Positions 22,242 through 33,675 are shown, numbered from the stretch's first letter. The stretch is DNA of 64,000 nucleotides from Branchiostoma floridae (GCF_000003815.2 NC_049993.1:2611627-2675626), one strand, 5' to 3'. Numbers and translations are program-made. Notes: generated from the sequence alone by a model not told the origin.

Positions 22242-24039
22242 ACTTTAAGAGACATTTCAACAAGCGTTCTCTCGTACTCACCGCATGGTGGCAACTCTAG
22301 CTGCCGAATTTCTGACCGTCACAGCCGAGGAGTTCGATTGAATTAGATCGACACACTTTGCCCAGTCAGAAAGCAATGTTAACTACAAATAGCCTACTAA
22401 ACAGGATTCTGTGACGTTTTATATCGTCACAAAAATAGATCGACGCACTTCGCCCAATCACGAAGCAAAGTTTAACTACGGATAGCTAATTACAATAAAC
22501 ATGCCTCCTTGACGTTTTTCATATCGTCACTTCATGTTCGACAAAAATAGATCGACAAACCTCACCCTCTCACGAAGCAAAGTTAATTACGGATAACCGA
22601 CAAAAAAAGCTTCTGTGACGTTTTCATATTGTCGCCTTCTGTCCGATTACGCCCAGTATGTAAAAAAAAAGCCAATTATTACGTTTGCTACTACTTCGTA
22701 CATTGTTACATCCATATCCAGCCACAATAACAGCCAAGAAAGCACCCTCAAGCTATCTTGACTGTCAGAAGATAAGTTTCTTCGTCGTCCACGCTCAGGG
22801 GCACTCGTGGGCTGGGTCATGACACCGGCCATTGTTCACGGATTTTCCTGTCTGTTTTCAAAGATACACGAAACACCGATTAGATTCGAAAGCTGTGAAA
22901 GTAAACCATCAGATAGGGTCAGAAATGAATGTCATTTTTTCAAAAGGTGGGTGAAGACCTAGAATGTAACAAAGGGCAGTAGGAGGGGAGACTGTTTGCT
23001 AGGATAGCTTTCCAAACAACCTTCTAACTTTCTAATATCGTCTCTGCCGTTTTGGCATGTATGGTAACGACCAATTGTGACAAACGCCGTGTTTAAGAAG
23101 ATTGAGTGCGAGATTTCAGGAGCATGGCATATTCAGCAAACAGTTAGAAAGGCAAGGCAGTTAGAAAAGGCCATTCGAAGCCTGCTGTGTTGACCTTGGC
23201 GAGATTACTCGTCAACCCCCAGGGGCTCTTACTCTCTTAAAGTGGCGGGGTCACCACACCTAAAATTGTCTGTAGATTTTTGCTGCAGGTCTTCAAAGCT
23301 GACATGAGATAAATAGATTGGGAATTTCTAACCGCGCTATGAGCACACACTTATGTTGCCATTTTTTTGTTAGGCCGATCTTTTATACGAATGAGACCTT
23401 CATTATAACAATGCAAATTTATTAGACAAAAGTTGACAAAGCTTTCTATCACGTCAAATTTCGTACTAGCTGTAGTCCAAAACAGACTTATCAATAGCTG
23501 AGGCATGTTGTGAGGATGCACAAGAGAAGATTTCTCGGAGTTACACAATTGGGGCCCAACATTTAGTAGGAAAGGTTAACAAAGTACAATCAAGCGGGAC
23601 CTTGCAGATACGGTTGCAGATGGAAGGTGGCGCAACGGTCAGCATCGAACATAAACTCTGGATAGCAATGGCTGCTGCCTTGGTGTAAAACACTAGAAAT
23701 ACAACATAAATGATTATGGTGAATAATGATGATGATGAAAATATTGCACGAGGAATGCATCTACGGGACAATGGTGCGGTATAGAAAAAAGCATTATCAT
23801 ATTATTGCATGTGCCGTAGTAGTCCAGCAAGCCATTTAAAAATAGCGCGACGCACCTGGTGCATTGTTCCTCCACATTCCTTTTGCCTAATGTCAGATGC
23901 CAACCGCCACCGCCGTGTGTCACCAATTAATGCACTACATATGATTTTTGTGCCAAGATTGTATTCCTGTGGGGATCGGGTATGCCCGTAGTCAACATTT
24001 AGTATAAGTAGAAAATATCTATTGGACCGGCCGAAGACA

Positions 24040-24215
24040 TACAATGAATATCTTGTACCTAGATATTCAACAAAGACAAAGATTGGAATTACACATGAAT
24101 ACTATTGAGAAAGGATTTACATACAGAACTATAGAGTGGAAGAGTCTGCCATACGAGTTACAAACAACGTCACCTCACTTTGAATAAAGTTAGAATTAAT
24201 GGAACACATGCGAAT
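24040..24215 (+). pseudogene. Reverse transcriptase C-terminal relic, copy 3
   Basis: Reads WKSLPYELQTTSPHFE then a stop; the most decayed of the three. Confidence 0.55.
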
Positions 24216-24239
24216 TTAACAAAGCTGAAACTCGTACCT

Positions 24240-24420
24240 CAGGGCGCGGTCAGATAGGTCGTAAGATCGTCGTACGATTTCCAGCTTCCTTAATTTTAGA
24301 GGACAATCATGTACGTCTCCTTCAAAGTTTAACTGTCTTGGTGAACAAAATGCTATTTTAGATCCATGTCAGTGGTTTGATCTGTAACGGCCTGCTTGAA
24401 AATCTTATGGCATCAAACTG
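24240..24420. mobile_element. Truncated copy of the AGGGCGCGGTCA MITE
   Basis: Left end and interior match 19172-19392, but the sequence jumps from GGCATCAAAC to unit DNA, so the right inverted end is missing. Confidence 0.7.
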
Positions 24421-24648
24421 TAAATTAAAGCGCACGCGCTCAAAAAGGGCGAGCTAAACGTAGGCCCTCTGACGTTTTACTAGTTGGAAGGCATTGTATA
24501 AGTTTTATGTTGACTAAACTCTTATGTTATATGTAAGTTTGCTGTATTTACTGTCTCATTTATTGTGTTTTTCTCCTGTACTAGAAGAGTTGTAAACAGT
24601 TTAAGGTTACAGGTTAAGTAAAACATCCAGAAGACACCATTCCACTAG

Positions 24649-24748
24649 NNNNNNNNNNNNNNNNNNNNNNNNNNNNNNNNNNNNNNNNNNNNNNNNNNNN
24701 NNNNNNNNNNNNNNNNNNNNNNNNNNNNNNNNNNNNNNNNNNNNNNNN
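24649..24748. other. Assembly gap, 100 N
   Basis: Placeholder gap exactly where the repeat unit would run into an inverted copy of its own end; see the finding on the flanks. Confidence 0.95.
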
Positions 24749-25215
24749 GTAACGTTAAATTTATACGTTACACAAAGCTAAATTAGATACCTGCGCGATC
24801 GCCGTTGTCTCGTTGTCTTTAATGTTTATTATTGGTTATAGCAGAATCCCTAATGTCTGCCGACAGTTTAAGCCGTTATAATCTCACGTTTATATTTCCT
24901 CGGGTATTACTGCCGTTATCAACCGTCACGTGACGATCTGATAGCCAATCAGCTTCCTTAATGCCCCCAGGCGGAGCGATATGTAAGTGGCCTTATCAGG
25001 CGTGAATGATCCCATTAGGGAAGTGCTTGGGTTAAGATTAATGCGCGACATTACATAATCCGTGGGCAATAAGTTCGCGTTAGCGGGTATTTCTATGCAG
25101 AGCTTCTCTTCGTTACTGAAAGGTCAACCACGCCTCTCGTTTCTACAGATTTGATCTTAACAGAGTTGAGTGGCCAAGGGCTACAGAAATCGAGACGGGC
25201 ACCGCCCCATGCACC
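24749..25215. other. Inverted copy of repeat end, then non-coding DNA
   Basis: 24749-24812 is the reverse complement of 21668-21722 (GACGGCGATCG..ATCTAATTTAGCTT..GTAACGTTTAA). After this come a CACGTG box near 24926 and an AGCCAATCAGC motif near 24943. No open frame is supported. Confidence 0.5.
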
Positions 25216-25286
25216 ATTGGTACAGTCAGGATTAAATCTAACGTCGGTAAAGATTTTTACCGACGTTAGATTTAGTCCTTACCAAT
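25216..25286. repeat. 71-nt hairpin, miRNA-precursor-like or palindromic MITE
   Basis: GGATTAAATCTAACGTCGG followed by TAAA pairs with TTTACCGACGTTAGATTT followed by AGTCC around a 4-base GATT loop: 23 pairs with one G-U. ATTGGTA/TTACCAAT extend it beyond a bulge. The loop is very small for a miRNA, so a palindromic element is at least as likely. Confidence 0.55.
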
Positions 25287-25866
25287 GCGCAATCACTACA
25301 GTAGGAGCTAGCACACTGCTCGTGGTGTGTGTGTTCAACTGACATACTATTTCTCAAATACTCTTTCTCTTTCTTAGCGTGTACTAGTTTGTAAAGTTTT
25401 TTTTTTGGTATGATTCGAACTAGGGTCTGTATCTGTATCTATATAGCCGGTATGACCACCCTTCGGCGTAACACACAAGCTTCGCAGGTACGCGGTGCGG
25501 CAGCAGCTGGTTATATTACACTGAACAACCTGAATCCAACTACCGAGGGCGAGGCGAACACTCTCCCCACTCCGTCATTGCACCGGCCCAAATTTCCACC
25601 GGAGCTTTAAACGTAAGACGTATCCTGCAATGAAACGCTCGGGTTTTGTTCTTGTTTAAGTTAACATAGAGTAAAACATGGTCAACCAAATGATAGATCG
25701 GTTCTACCTTCCTATTCTCTTTGTGTTTTTTTTCTTTATTCTAGCGTTTTCTTAATTTTTTGTCGTTTTCTACCAGATAAAAAGCTTTTAGTTAACTCAC
25801 AGGAGTGAAACTGTTTTTCCTGTTTTCACGTTTTACCATTTTCTTGCTTGTTTAGCGAGCCGGCAC

Positions 25867-25944
25867 AGCAGCGTGGCGCAGTGGAAGCGTACTGGGTCCG
25901 TGACCCGGAGGTCGGTGGATCAAAATTCAAAACCACCCGCTGCT
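25867..25944 (+). tRNA. Initiator-Met-tRNA-like sequence, anticodon CGT, probable pseudogene
   Basis: The acceptor stem AGCAGCG/CGCTGCT is perfect, and the D arm GGCGCAGTGGAAGCG is that of eukaryotic initiator tRNA. The anticodon arm CTGGG-TCCGTGA-CCCGG would read CGT in place of CAT. The T arm GGTGG/CCACC holds a 14-base loop that looks like a doubled 7-base loop (ATCAAAA TTCAAAA). The initiator-type A at the start of the T loop is kept. The doubled loop and changed anticodon argue against a working initiator tRNA. Confidence 0.7.
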
Positions 25945-26504
25945 CGCCTTTCATCGCTTTCATCTTCTTTCTTCCGTTTTTTTATTTCACCTTTTCCTTG
26001 ATTAAAGGTCGATTGGGCCAACGGTTGGAGTAAGAAATTTGTGAAGGATCTTGTAACAGGCACGTTTAAGAAGGTTAGACATCCAGGTCAACAATATTCA
26101 AATACAATTCCAACTCTACAACTGGAACGTCTGGAAGCAATTCGATTCGTTTTTATCCAGTTGTAACTTGCAGAGATTTAATTGTATCTAAAAACCTTAA
26201 AAGGTTTCAGAGACAGGTTATCAACTCTTTTATAAAAAAAAAAACGAGCAAAGAAAGACATCTTTATCATTGCTATTTATGTGTATGGTTGTTCTTCCTT
26301 GTCAAGAAACATTTCACATTCAGCATTTTAGCAAGCAAGGAACACCGGTATCATATTCCGATTCTGCCCATGTATCCGGAAAAGAACAGAAATCTTCCAA
26401 GATTTTCCCGGAAAAGGATCAGAATTCCAAATAAGGCAGTAAAAGGTCCTCCTGCCGCTAATGGAGCCGCTAAAAGGTTTTCTGAGGCTCCGCGGAGAAA
26501 CATG

Positions 26505-26820
26505 CGATTAACCCTCTGTATACCAAGCCGCGTCATTCCACAGGTTACTCCGTACGTGTGGTCGGGGATGCCGTCCGGCTGGTGCGATTAACTCTCAGTA
26601 TACCAAGCCGCTGCACTCAGTCTCTCTCCACAGGTTACTCCGTGATGCTTAACCCCCTGTATACCAAGCCGTTCTGCTCAGTTCTCTCCGTACGTGTGGT
26701 AGGGGATGCCGTCCGGCTGGTGGGCTTAACCTTCTACATGCCAAGCCGCATGACCCAGTCTCGGTCCACAGGTTACTCCGTACTTGTGGTAGGGGTCAAG
26801 CTGGTGGGCTGGACCGTCTT
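26505..26820. repeat. Degenerate tandem repeat, period about 80-110 bp, four units
   Basis: Units contain TATACCAAGCCG, CCACAGGTTACTCCGTACG and GTCGGGGATGCCGTCCGGCTGGTG. A further unit at about 27115-27180 lies on the far side of the SINE at 26829-27105, so the SINE probably inserted into the array. A related piece is seen near 28798. Confidence 0.75.
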
Positions 26821-26828
26821 CCAGCCAA

Positions 26829-27105
26829 GTAGTGGGATCTTGTGGCGTATAACTGCAGGGTGTTTGGCCTAAAACCCAGAGGTTCCGAGTTCGAGTCCTG
26901 TAATGCTATTGATCTTGTGCTCTTTGGGAAAAGGCCCTTTATACACGACTGTACTTCAATCTGGTGTAAAAGTCGGTTAAAGGCGTTTAGGGTAAGAGTC
27001 GGTGAAAGGAGAGGGATGGGCTCCACCTCCCAATACCATACCCTAGACACCGTGGATAACAACCCACCCACTTCCACTACGGTCTCTAAAAGGATGTAGG
27101 ACTAC
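26829..27105 (+). mobile_element. tRNA-derived SINE, copy A
   Basis: The head has a TGGCGTATAACTGCAGG A-box-like region and a GAGTTCGAGTCC B box (26887-26898). A body follows with ATCTTGTGCTC.., GGTGAAAGGAGAGGGATGG and CACCGTGGATAA. The same head and body are found at 28829-28990 (+) and 31183-31530 (-). Confidence 0.75.
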
Positions 27106-27219
27106 CTTTACCTACTTACGAAGCCACAGCACTCAGTTTTCCACAGCAGATTACTCCGTACGTGTGATGGGGGATGCGTGTTGATGAAGGGTTAATGGAC
27201 CCACTAAAAGGTTTTCCCG

Positions 27220-27475
27220 ACACTACCTCGCGGTGAAACGTGCCGTCCGCGGTGTGTATGGCCTGCAGATCGCCGCCCGTTTGCGGCAGGCGTGTTTCAT
27301 GTTCGCCGGAACAAAGCGTGCCGCCTCCCGCCAGTGATCAGGGGATTTCTGCGGTGCGGTGAAGGTGACCCAAATTTTCACCTTCGGGCTCCATTTTACA
27401 ACCTTCTTGTCGTCTTTTATTTTCAACACGTCCGCCACTGACTAAGAAAAAAGCTTCTGCACCGCCCCATCTCGC
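27220..27475. other. Unassigned; weak open frame
   Basis: A minus-strand frame of 71 codons exists at 27223-27438 but has no motif I recognise and no splice support. Confidence 0.3.
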
Positions 27476-27479
27476 TAAT

Positions 27480-27905
27480 TAAACCGTAATCTACTGACTG
27501 ACATATCTCTACAGCGGACCCAGCAGGGTAATCAGGACCTAAGTAATGACCGGAACATAGCTCTTAGGTAAATATGGCTGTAGGGTAGTCAGGGCCCAAA
27601 TTCTACACATTTCTACAGTGAACACAACATCGGAGTAACTAGGACCGCATTTTCCCGAATAGGGCCTTAATCGACTGACTGACATACTTTTACAGCAAAC
27701 AGAACATCGGGATAAGTAGGAAAGGATCTACATTACAGCGCTTCTTAGGTCCAAGTGCCATAATCGACTGACATATCGCTACAGAGAACACAACAGCAGG
27801 GTAGCCAGGACCCCATTTCCCCAACATCTGGGTAACCAGGACAGGATTCTACAAATAGTGCTGTAATCGACTGACTGACATATCGCTACAGGCAACCCAG
27901 CAGTA
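27480..27905. repeat. Degenerate minisatellite, TAATCGACTGACTGACATA units
   Basis: The unit GTAATCGACTGACTGACATATC..TACAG...CAGCAGGGTAA.CAGGA recurs at about 27488, 27665, 27760 and 27864. Spacing is about 80-110 bases or a multiple. No coding value. Confidence 0.75.
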
Positions 27906-28439
27906 GGGTAACCAGGCCGATAGAAATCAGCGCTCGGCAGACGTTGTTTCCCGCCGCCTTTCAGCGCGAGATGTGATTTGTATCGGATCGTCTGCTCCAA
28001 TTTGTGCCGAACTCCGCGGAATTGCCCCGGGGCCAACCTTAACTGCTCTGTGGAGACCGCCCGTCTAGGGGCTAACGCAAGGTGCTCCATGGAGGCCACA
28101 TGTCCATGGGATAACGTGAACTACTCCGCGGGTATCCGTTGACCTCAGCATTACTAGTGTGTTACATTGATTCAAACTTTAGATTTGATAGCATCGATAT
28201 GCTCCAGATTTTCGTCAGAAATCGAAACGTTAGCGTTTCTTTGCGGTGTTTACTGTATGTGACCTTGGGAGAACAGCTGACCTTGGCTTTCTGAAAGGCC
28301 TGGTTCGATTCTATGTTGCTTTAGATTTCTGACTTAAGTTGAAAACTGGACAGCTTACAGTTGTATTCACAGTTAATGGCTTAAATCAGTACTACGTAGC
28401 CCTCATGACCGTATGCGATGCCGCTTATTACCTGTATTA

Positions 28440-28530
28440 TAAGGTGAATCAGTGGAAGGGAGGGATGGAAGGAGAGAAGAAGGCAAAGATAGAGAAAAGG
28501 AAGGAAAGAACGGAGGGGGGATAAAGTATG
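28440..28530. repeat. Purine-rich GGAAGGA/GAAAG tract
   Basis: Low-complexity GA-rich sequence, non-coding. Confidence 0.7.
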
Positions 28531-28828
28531 GACGAAAGAAAGGAAATACAGCCAAAGAGAAAATACAACATAAAACAGCGCGTGACGATTTTACCTCCAC
28601 CTGACAACATTACATAGAACCGTCTGCATGTTATCCCGCACTTCCGCTAGCAAACATCCTGTACTGGCTCTGAGGGACAGGCCTTGTAACGCAAGTCGAC
28701 AGGCAAAGTCCAGCGGCTAAAATGGCCATAACGTAACGGCAATGCTACAAACCCCCACATAGATTGTGATGCAGTTTACAAGACTAGACATTTGCCTGCC
28801 AAGCTGCATCACTCAGACTGTTAACGTG

Positions 28829-28995
28829 GGGTCGCGTGGCGTGCCTGCAGGGTGAGTGGCCCAGAAACCAGAGGTCCTGGGTTCAAATCCTGCCATGCTG
28901 CCAATCTTGTGCCCTTAGACTTTCCTCACTTCAACCAAGTGTTCACGTCCATACTGTTTACGTGTCGCTTCGTACGCGTGGTGTGGGTTTTATTT
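28829..28995 (+). mobile_element. tRNA-derived SINE, copy B (shorter)
   Basis: CGTGGCGTGCCTGCAGGGTG head, GGGTTCAAATCC B box at 28879-28890, then ATGCTGCCAATCTTGTGCCC shared with copy A. The body is truncated. Confidence 0.7.
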
Positions 28996-28999
28996 GCTT

Positions 29000-29730
29000 T
29001 TGGACAGACATTGACAATGTGGCACAGCACTAACAGTGTCACAAATACAGAACAAACAAGAGTTCGTAGACCTCAGGCCTGCATGAAATGTATTGGGTTT
29101 CTGTAGACCTATTGGGTATTTTTGCCTTTTTGTCTGTGGTACGTGGTTGGAAAAATGAGCTTTTTACCGTGTTGGTTGTGCACCATGCAAAAGTCTGACT
29201 CTGAAATTCCATTTTCTGAATTTGTAAGTTTGGACATGGATGAACATTACTTATTTTGGATTTCTTAAGTATGTAACCAACCACAGTACTTTGAAGTTGT
29301 TGAGACGCTACCTTTTTTTGTCTCAGATGGCCCATGCACATGTAGTTACTCTGTCACATGATATACTAATATCTTCCTATTTCAATGTACTGACCTAATG
29401 CAGCTGCTAAGTCTCCTTGGTTTGTGTTCTTCCAATGATATTCATTAAAGATTTATTTCTGGGGTGTTATTCACTTGACATCGGAATGTTACTTGCATAA
29501 TTTGACCAATGATACTTTTATCTGTAGTTCCATAGACATTAGACAATATGAATAGTGGTAGCCCCCATGCAGCAGCAACAGTTAGTCCCCAGGGTGGTAT
29601 GATATTTTCATTCAATCCATCCAACCCAAACCTAAATCTCCTGTAGTATCTAAGCCAAATTTAACAGCATAATTTACTATGAAAAATGTCCTTGTCAATC
29701 CCATTTATAGATGGCAAGCTGCTGGCAATG
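29000..29730. other. Intergenic, nothing recognised
   Basis: AT-rich, no supported frame. Confidence 0.4.
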
Positions 29731-29834
29731 TAGCCTGATTAAATCTCGCTTATAGCAGCCCGCCAAACATCCGCCGGCCCGCGGGGAGGGGCCAGTTACA
29801 GCCCTGGACAGCGGAGTTTGTGTTACACAGACTA
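29731..29834. mobile_element. MITE TAGCCTG...CAGACTA with 9-bp duplication CTGGCAATG
   Basis: Starts TAGCCTGATTAAATC and ends GTTACACAGACTA. CTGGCAATG occurs immediately on both sides. A second copy at 38629-38725 also has a perfect 9-bp duplication, of different sequence, which fixes both ends of the element. A 9-bp duplication is typical of Mutator-like and some Merlin elements. Confidence 0.85.
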
Positions 29835-30535
29835 CTGGCAATGGAAGCTTTGAAAAGTTCAGAAGCTGTTGTAGTCAGAGCAAACATCCAGCAAACATCC
29901 CCGCAAACCAATGAGCAGTTGCTTAGAAGGGGAATTTCATCATATATTTGCCGCGACAAAATGCAACCAACGATACTGAATTTAAAACAGAACAAAGCTA
30001 AGCCTCCACCACTTAACCCTGCCTGTACCATAGATTAAGCAGGCCCAAAAAACCAAGCGAATATGACTAGCCCAAAACAACAAATTACCTGTATACAGTA
30101 TGGAAATGGCATTACCAAAGAAACAAAAAAGAAACACAGGACAAATCATACACATACCTTTCTCTTATGCCCACATTCTATACAGTTCTCCTCCACATTA
30201 GAAAATTGCATCTTCTTCTGTTTAAGTTCAAGTTCAACCATGATTGCCAACAGGGTAAAGGAACTTGTACCGAAACTTAAAACTCAGTACTATACAGCTC
30301 TAGAAACACCACAAAGAGTAATAAGCAAACTCCAATTATACCTGACCAACAGATATATAATCTTGTACACTCCCGTCATCTGGCAAACTGTCAGTGCCAC
30401 TAAGTAACCTGATACATTGAAGGTGGCCCAGGCCAGATGATGGTTCTACACCCAACCATAATCTATTTTTAAAACCAAGCAGATATTGGGAGGATGCCCC
30501 AACCACACAAAAACAGGATCAACCTATACAGTATC

Positions 30536-31140
30536 AAGTTCAAGCACTAGGAGGCCCAAAATCAAACCTGACCACCAGGACACCACAAACAACTCACGTA
30601 CCAAATAGCAACACAATGGTACCTTGCGTTCCGGAGATACAGCGCACGCCCCGTGCCCGCACAAAAGGTAACCTAAAATGTCAAGTTCAAGCACCAAGGG
30701 CGCCAAAATCAAAATTGAGCATTATTCAGCCACCGCCGACACATGTGCCAAATATCATCGCGCCAGCACCAGCCGTTCAGAAGATATAACTCCGGAAACA
30801 CCCCTCTCGGACACAAAATTCGACCTGCCGAGACAAGTTCAAACGCGACAAGGCCCAAAGTCAATCCTAGGCAACAGGCAACAACCCCCCACCCATGCAC
30901 CAAAAATCGTCGCAATCGCGCGTATCGTTCCGGACACACAGCGCCAAAAGTGCCCCAAAAACACCAAAAATGCCACCTGCAATGTCAAGTTCAAACACCA
31001 GGAGGCCCAAAATCAAACCTGAGTGTTAGGCTACCACCCCCAACCCACGTACCAAAAATCGTCGTGCTCGCACCATCCGTTCACGAGATACAGCGCCCTA
31101 CATCCCCGGCTACCGAAAAGTTCCCACCAGCATCAAAACC
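30536..31140. repeat. Tandem repeat, period about 150 bp, four units
   Basis: AAGTTCAA(G/A)C starts at about 30536, 30680, 30834 and 30987. Each is followed by AGG(A)GGCCCAAAATCAAACCTG-like text, CCCAC..ACCAAAAATCGTCG and a TTC.GAGATACAGCGC close. Frames across it are repeat artefacts. Confidence 0.8.
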
Positions 31141-31182
31141 ATACCTGCATACATGCAGGTAACAAGCATGATAAGGTAACAC

Positions 31183-31530
31183 TACTCCTATAGCCTTATT
31201 GCAGCGTTTTTATCCACCGTATCTAGCCCTGCTGCTATTGCCGCATTGCCTGTGGACAGACAGAAGTGGATAAGACTCTTGACCAACCGCACAGCAGCCG
31301 ACCGATGATGATGATGATGATGATCTAGACTGTAGAGCACGGTATTGGAATGCGGAGACACAATCCCTCTCCTCCCACCGCCTTTTACCTCCCCAACCGA
31401 AGTCAGGTACCCATGTTTACACCTAGATGGAGGAAAGCCGTGTAAAGATTGGTAGCATGACAGGATTTGAACCCAGGACCTCTTGGTTCTGGGCCAAACA
31501 CCTTGCAATTCCGCCACACGCCCCCATAGG
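31183..31530 (-). mobile_element. tRNA-derived SINE, copy C (longest)
   Basis: On the minus strand: GTGTGGCGGAATTGCAAGG head, GGGTTCAAATCC B box (31463-31474 on the plus strand), then a body ending in an ATC/GAT tract and TAGATACGGTGGATAAAAACG. A GGAGAGGGATTG segment matches copy A. Confidence 0.8.
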
Positions 31531-31569
31531 TGGGTTGAGTAGAAGCTAATGATGGCTTAAACTTTATCC

Positions 31570-32055
31570 GCCCTGTCAAGTTTGATTTTTGTGTTCTACT
31601 CAGAGACGTTTTTTACTATAGGATCTCATGTAAATTAACATCTTACCGAGAAGTCGACTTCGATTAAAGTATCCACTTTCTATTACAGCGTGATTTTACT
31701 TAAAACTTTCTTTAAGTCTTGTGCTTCGCCTGTCTTTAGCCCACATTGCTTAAGACAACCACTTAACTCTAAAAGCTACGATTACAAAACATGTATATTC
31801 ATATCCTACGTAAGGAGTCAGCTTTCATCCTAATGTCCTGCTCAGAGATGCTTTTTGCATGGGTTTTATGTGACTTAGTATCTTATCGAGATTATACAGT
31901 ATCCATATTCCATTTTCAGTGTACTCTAACTTAAAACTTTCTTTAAGACTGGCTAAAACCCTGCACCTCGCATGTCTTGAACCCACATTGCTTAAGACAA
32001 CCTCTCAACACTAAAAGCTGCAATTACAATACATGTATATTCATACCACCATGGT
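31570..32055. repeat. Tandem duplication of about 245 bp
   Basis: Two units share CTCAGAGA.G.TTTTT, TTAAAACTTTCTTTAAG, CCCACATTGCTTAAGACAAC and ATGTATATTCATA in the same order. The second starts about 248 bases after the first. They are diverged by substitutions and small indels. Confidence 0.8.
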
Positions 32056-33210
32056 GCCAGCTACACGGGCGCATTGCTAAACCGTTAGTTTTCGGTATGC
32101 GGAACTTTCATGTGTGCTATCTAACCGTGTGACTGGTGCGGTGGCGGCATCGCTGTGGTCTGGTTGAGTTTGTGTTAACCTTGACTTTATTATCCAAGAT
32201 CAACGCATACAAAGCATGCAAAGATTCGGGTGTTTTTTTTATCGACAAATTTCGTTGAGCGCACTGTGACTCAGTGACGCCGGCCGCCAACATGCCACAG
32301 CGTCTGAGATACCCACTAATTGCGCACGTTAGTTGTAAACTTATGTGGAACCTCTCTGGCCAATTACGGCATGTGAGTTTCTATCGAACATGAATCTGGT
32401 ATTTGGACTAGTCCATTTTCAGCCCACCTGGAGGGTGACTTAACCAAGACTTTGCTATTTGACGGAACAGGGAGCTTGCTGATGATTTTCAATGTTTTCA
32501 TGCTGTCTCTTAGTGGGAACAATGAAATGTTGATTAATAAAAGTATCTGCCTTGTGAAGAGACATGTAAAGGATTGACATCGCAAGTGCAGCACAGATCA
32601 GTAACGTTACTTTGTCGATCACCCACAGCGACTGGAGTTCTCTCTCGTATCTTGGCCATAAACCTGTCTTTTTGAAGAACTCAAGCCTGTTATTGGAGAG
32701 TTATTAACATCATTATAAAGTGTATATAACTATGGACAACTTTCGTTTGGCAAAGTACGTTAAAAATAATCTAAACGGACCCCATGTAGCCGCAAATCGA
32801 GTCAGACAAACCAGTGACCGCAAGTGACCCCAAAGGAAAGGCGAGCCATCAGAATAGTCCAATGTTACATTCAATTTACATACAAATTTCCATTGGATTT
32901 GTAAAAGAACAGGAAGTTATAATATATTGCACACACAAATGTATTATGGGAAGTCCTATGAATGATACCCCTTATAAATAACGATCGAATGTTCATCGAA
33001 TACGAATGTATAACGAAAAAAGGCACCCCCACCAAAGCGGCATAATGGTACCTTCCGAACGCGTTCTACCCCCCGGAGTGTGAAATGGCGCGAAAACGGA
33101 GACTGAGAGGCCGGGGCTGACCGCGGAACGTGTTTACTACCTTTAAATGCTATTTCCCCGGTCAAAATTGTATTCTTGAAGGAAAAAGTAGTTATTTTGT
33201 TGACATTATA
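32056..33210. other. Intergenic, nothing recognised
   Basis: No supported gene. Short frames on the minus strand at 32364-32594 and 32956-33165 show no motifs. Confidence 0.4.
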
Positions 33211-33400
33211 GCTTGCAGATAAATATTATCCAAGGGTATTTGAACTTAGAATGATAATATTTTTGTAAGAGCGATATTTTGGCGGAAAATGTAGGAAAAA
33301 TCTTTGTTTTTGATGTTTTTGCCCCAAAATTATCACGATTTCGTTACATAATCCAAAATACCCTTGGACAGATTATTTCCGTTGGGAATAAGCTCTTATC
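33211..33400. repeat. Imperfect inverted repeat around TCCAAGGGTATTT
   Basis: AAATATTATCCAAGGGTATT near 33222 is mirrored by AATACCCTTGGACAGATTAT near 33356. The outer sequences pair partly. It is likely an old inverted-repeat element. Confidence 0.5.
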
Positions 33401-33675
33401 TCGTAAAAAATCAAGGCTATAGTCCGTGTCCCCGCTGGGGAATTGATACATGAATGAAACAACAATATTTTTTAACCAAAATCGTTATTTCTAACCCAAA
33501 ATTACAGGGCAGCAACAGATATCACATGTGCATTTTATGTGTACCGCATAGAACTAACTCTGTATGAAGTTTCGTTACAATACGACAATGCGTTAAAACG
33601 TTACAAGAATACACGTGTTTTCAACTAACTAGAACCGTGTCACATGCCGTAATTGACCAGAGCTGTTTTCCAGGC

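Larger units (their letters stand above)
17450..24648. repeat. Three large repeat units (about 2.2, 2.3 and 2.7 kb)
   Basis: Units begin near 17464, 19655 and 21960 with a GAGGCG.. segment and CGCTCATCG or its relic. Each then carries the 105-bp sub-repeat array, a block with CCCCCAGGGGCTCT (18386, 20668, 23216) and a block with CACCTGGTGCATTGTTC (18776, 21279, 23854). Each ends with a relic of a reverse-transcriptase C-terminus. The units are diverged and differ by insertions (a MITE at 22081 only in unit 3; another at 19172 in units 1 and 3). No intact protein is encoded. Confidence 0.8.

Noticed and set aside
26829-26905. Functional tRNA gene in SINE heads
   Set aside because: Stems are imperfect and the heads are followed by a shared SINE body in three copies.
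30678-31162. Overlapping Pro/Thr-rich frames
   Set aside because: They read the 150-bp tandem repeat in several frames.
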